A DNA stretch of 34,694 bases, taken from Lentisphaeria bacterium (lineage in GTDB: Bacteria > Verrucomicrobiota > Lentisphaeria > JABSQK01). Under the pieces are notes generated by a model. That model did not search any database, had not been told where the DNA came from, and saw only the letters and a list, made by a program, of their open reading frames with translations. The position numbers were made by a program, and so were the translations under genes. Of this stretch, positions 32,969-34,694 are shown one piece after another (positions within the stretch are counted from its first letter, which is position 1; each line of letters starts with the position of its first letter). The stretch is from positions 1 to 34,694 of the forward strand of contig JABSQK010000147.1 of NCBI GenBank assembly GCA_013215875.1. The letters run 5' to 3'.

Positions 32969-34694
32969 TTAAATAAACATGTTCAAGAAGGCAAGCACTT
33001 TTACAATTACAGGGAATCTTTTCATTAAATCTGATTCCACATGTTTTTCAGTGTCATTCTGAAAATACGTTTGGTCATCTTCTTCGTCGTCATCTTCTTC
33101 GTCGTCATCTTCATCATCATTTAAGAACTCTTCTTCGAGCAAACGATTTATCGTATCTTCTGTTGGCCAATAAATACCGTCATCAAAATCGGCAACTTCA
33201 CTGCCAGGATCCGTTGAGAAGAAATGTAGATTCTCAGTATCATCTTCAAAAAAGATCAGGTCGGGGTTTAGCTGCATGGAGTCATTAAAAAACCAAAATC
33301 TATTTGATGCAAGTTGACTATGGCTCAGAGCATTTGTTGGACCAACAGGTATGACAGAGGTAGATATTGGCGCAATATTTTCATCTGAGGGATCGGTAAT
33401 TGAAACAATATCATCATCGGCGCCGTTAATAGTTATGGTGATAGTTGCTGAGTCCGTATTGCCATTGCCGTCGCTGAGCACATAGGTAAATGTTTCGGTG
33501 ACCGCATCGCCCGTATCCAGCGCATTGACTGTGGAATTTGAATTATCCAGACTGTATGAATAGTTACCAGCGCCGTCGATGCTCAAGTCCCCGTATGTGC
33601 CGGTCATTGTACCAGTAGTGGTGACTGTCATGGCATCGCCTTCCGGATCCGAATCATTGGCTATCAATGTGGCAGTACCGGTGGCGGTATTGCCAGTTGT
33701 GGTATCCTTAAGTTCAGTAACACTGCTGCTATCTCCAACAGCCACAGGTGAATCATTGACACCGTTGATAATAATTTTTACCTGAGCCGTATCAGAAATT
33801 GCCCCGTCAGTTATGGTGTATGTAAATGTATCACTTAAGTTCTCACCGGCATCGAGTGCGTTCACCAGTGTATTTGTATTATCTAGACTGTAGGAGTAAG
33901 AGCCGTCACTATTTACGCTGAGGGTTCCATAATCGCCAGTAAATGTACCCGTGCTGGTTACCGAGAGATTATCTTCGGGATCGATATCATTGGCCAAGAG
34001 CCCAGTAGCTGTCGTCATGGAAATAGAATTGCTTGCGATGCTATCAACCAGTTCAGTTACTGTCGCCGTATCATCGACAGCAGTCGGTGAGTCGTTTACT
34101 CCATTGATGATGATGGTGACATTGGCCACATCTGTTGTAGCGCCGTCAGTAATGGTATAGGCGAATGCATCTGTTAAGGTTTCACCCGTATTCAGTGCAT
34201 TTACCAGTGTATTGGTATTAATTAGACGGTATGAGTAGGAGCCGTCTGCATTTACAAAGAGGGTTCCATAATCGCCTGTAAATGTCCCTGTACTGGTGAC
34301 GGTGAGAGTATCATCAGGATCACTATCATTGGCTAATAAGCCGGTAGCTGTTGTCATTGAAATAGAATTTATTGCAGTATTATCTGCCAGCTCAGTAATC
34401 CCGGCGGTATCATCGACAGCCACTGGCGGATCATCTGTACCCGCAATGGTAATGATAATATTGGCGGTATCTTTTCCACCGCTACCATCCGTGATGACAT
34501 AAGCAAATGTTTCGGTGAGCGTATCCGCCGTGCCGGTGAGTGCATCGACCGTTGCATTATTATCATCCAGACTATAGGACCAGGCGCCGGAAGAGGTGAT
34601 GGTGAATGTACCGTAGTCATCTGCGAATGTTCCGACACTGGATGCTTTCACAGTGAGTGTATCATCTGGATCACTATCATTGGCAAGTAAACCA
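32969..34694 (-). CDS. VCBS-repeat surface or secreted protein, 3' part
   Basis: The reading frame is open to the right edge, so this is the C-terminal portion of a larger protein; the ORF track's Met at 34651 is internal. At least three VCBS (TIGR01965-type) repeats of about 111-113 residues are seen, each with GLLANDSDP(D/E) ... TGTFTGDYGTL ... NADGSYSY ... LVNAL..GE.L(T/S)D.FTYTITDG. A spacer, an acid run (DDEDDDEEDDDEED) and a basic-hydrophobic end (LMKRFPVIVKVLAFLNMF) follow. Such proteins are secreted adhesins, often by type I secretion, but no RTX repeats or sorting signal are visible at this end. Confidence 0.83.
   Translation of the reverse strand, partial: GLLANDSDPDDTLTVKASSVGTFADDYGTFTITSSGAWSYSLDDNNATVDALTGTADTLTETFAYVITDGSGGKDTANIIITIAGTDDPPVAVDDTAGITELADNTAINSISMTTATGLLANDSDPDDTLTVTSTGTFTGDYGTLFVNADGSYSYRLINTNTLVNALNTGETLTDAFAYTITDGATTDVANVTIIINGVNDSPTAVDDTATVTELVDSIASNSISMTTATGLLANDIDPEDNLSVTSTGTFTGDYGTLSVNSDGSYSYSLDNTNTLVNALDAGENLSDTFTYTITDGAISDTAQVKIIINGVNDSPVAVGDSSSVTELKDTTTGNTATGTATLIANDSDPEGDAMTVTTTGTMTGTYGDLSIDGAGNYSYSLDNSNSTVNALDTGDAVTETFTYVLSDGNGNTDSATITITINGADDDIVSITDPSDENIAPISTSVIPVGPTNALSHSQLASNRFWFFNDSMQLNPDLIFFEDDTENLHFFSTDPGSEVADFDDGIYWPTEDTINRLLEEEFLNDDEDDDEEDDDEEDDQTYFQNDTEKHVESDLMKRFPVIVKVLAFLNMFI
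33075..33120 (-). repeat. 15-bp tandem repeat coding for the acid run
   Basis: TCATCTTCTTCGTCG occurs twice in tandem (33075-33089, 33090-33104), then a partial copy. It encodes the D/E run of the VCBS-repeat protein and may vary in copy number by slippage in steps that keep the reading frame. Confidence 0.7.
33417..34694 (-). repeat. Long direct repeats of about 340 bp (VCBS units)
   Basis: The VCBS units are conserved at the DNA level as well as the protein level. For example, GGGTTCCATAATCGCC occurs at about 34261 and 33922 (339-bp period, 113 codons), with related sites near 34608 and 33590. Recombination between units and assembly collapse are both plausible here. Confidence 0.7.

Overview
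The window looks like a chromosomal segment of a Lentisphaerota bacterium (PVC superphylum), probably Lentisphaera-like. This rests on sequence reading alone: AT-rich DNA (roughly 40% G+C by eye), an FTLIELLVV-type prepilin with a GKAR-like follow-on, several exported proteins with SHD1-like (SLA1 homology domain 1) modules, a PF02591-type zinc-ribbon coiled-coil protein, and a GH106-like giant glycosidase relic. I found no rRNA, tRNA, CRISPR array or intact insertion sequence.

Layout. 1-330 is a gene-free, repeat- and hairpin-rich stretch. 331-3837 (all minus) holds an MsbA-type ABC exporter, truA and a CdsZ-like zinc-ribbon protein; truA overlaps the latter by 35 bp and starts at a GTG with a good ribosome site. 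3911-5805 is a self-contained block. Two copies of a 60-bp interspersed repeat flank a minus-strand pair (type II secretion/pilin-like prepilin plus a membrane-anchored unknown), with a strong intrinsic terminator at its end and a near-canonical Fur box just upstream of the prepilin. 5860-9023 holds a VanZ-like protein, a doubtful small ORF and a large glycoside-hydrolase-like gene broken by an out-of-frame change that appears to have removed part of the barrel. 9055-12115 carries a zinc-ribbon/M50-like membrane protease coupled to a tiny membrane protein, then tilS and the divergent trmB.

12122-14801 (minus) is the most unusual cluster. It has an exported thioredoxin fused to an SHD1-like domain, followed by two paralogous multi-pass membrane proteins that each carry SHD1-like domains before a related membrane region. 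14851-23026 (minus) holds a 2013-residue two-sided TPR membrane protein, a 159-residue partner 2 bp downstream, and gpmI. 23491-25433 (plus) is a tight three-gene unit: membrane-anchored unknown, PhyH-family dioxygenase and glycerophosphodiester phosphodiesterase. It converges on an SHD1-like/coiled-coil exported protein (25423-26319, minus). sodA (Mn type by motif) follows with its own terminator.

27451-31978 (plus) is a carbohydrate unit: an extended SDR, a GH130-family protein, and a GT4 glycosyltransferase fused to an alpha-helical C-terminal domain. Together they suggest synthesis or remodelling of a (manno)oligosaccharide. The window closes with an ankyrin-repeat membrane protein converging on a VCBS-repeat surface or secreted protein that runs off the right edge.

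The best candidates for something undescribed are the thioredoxin-SHD1/SHD1-membrane module and the Fur-box-controlled prepilin pair bracketed by 60-bp repeats.
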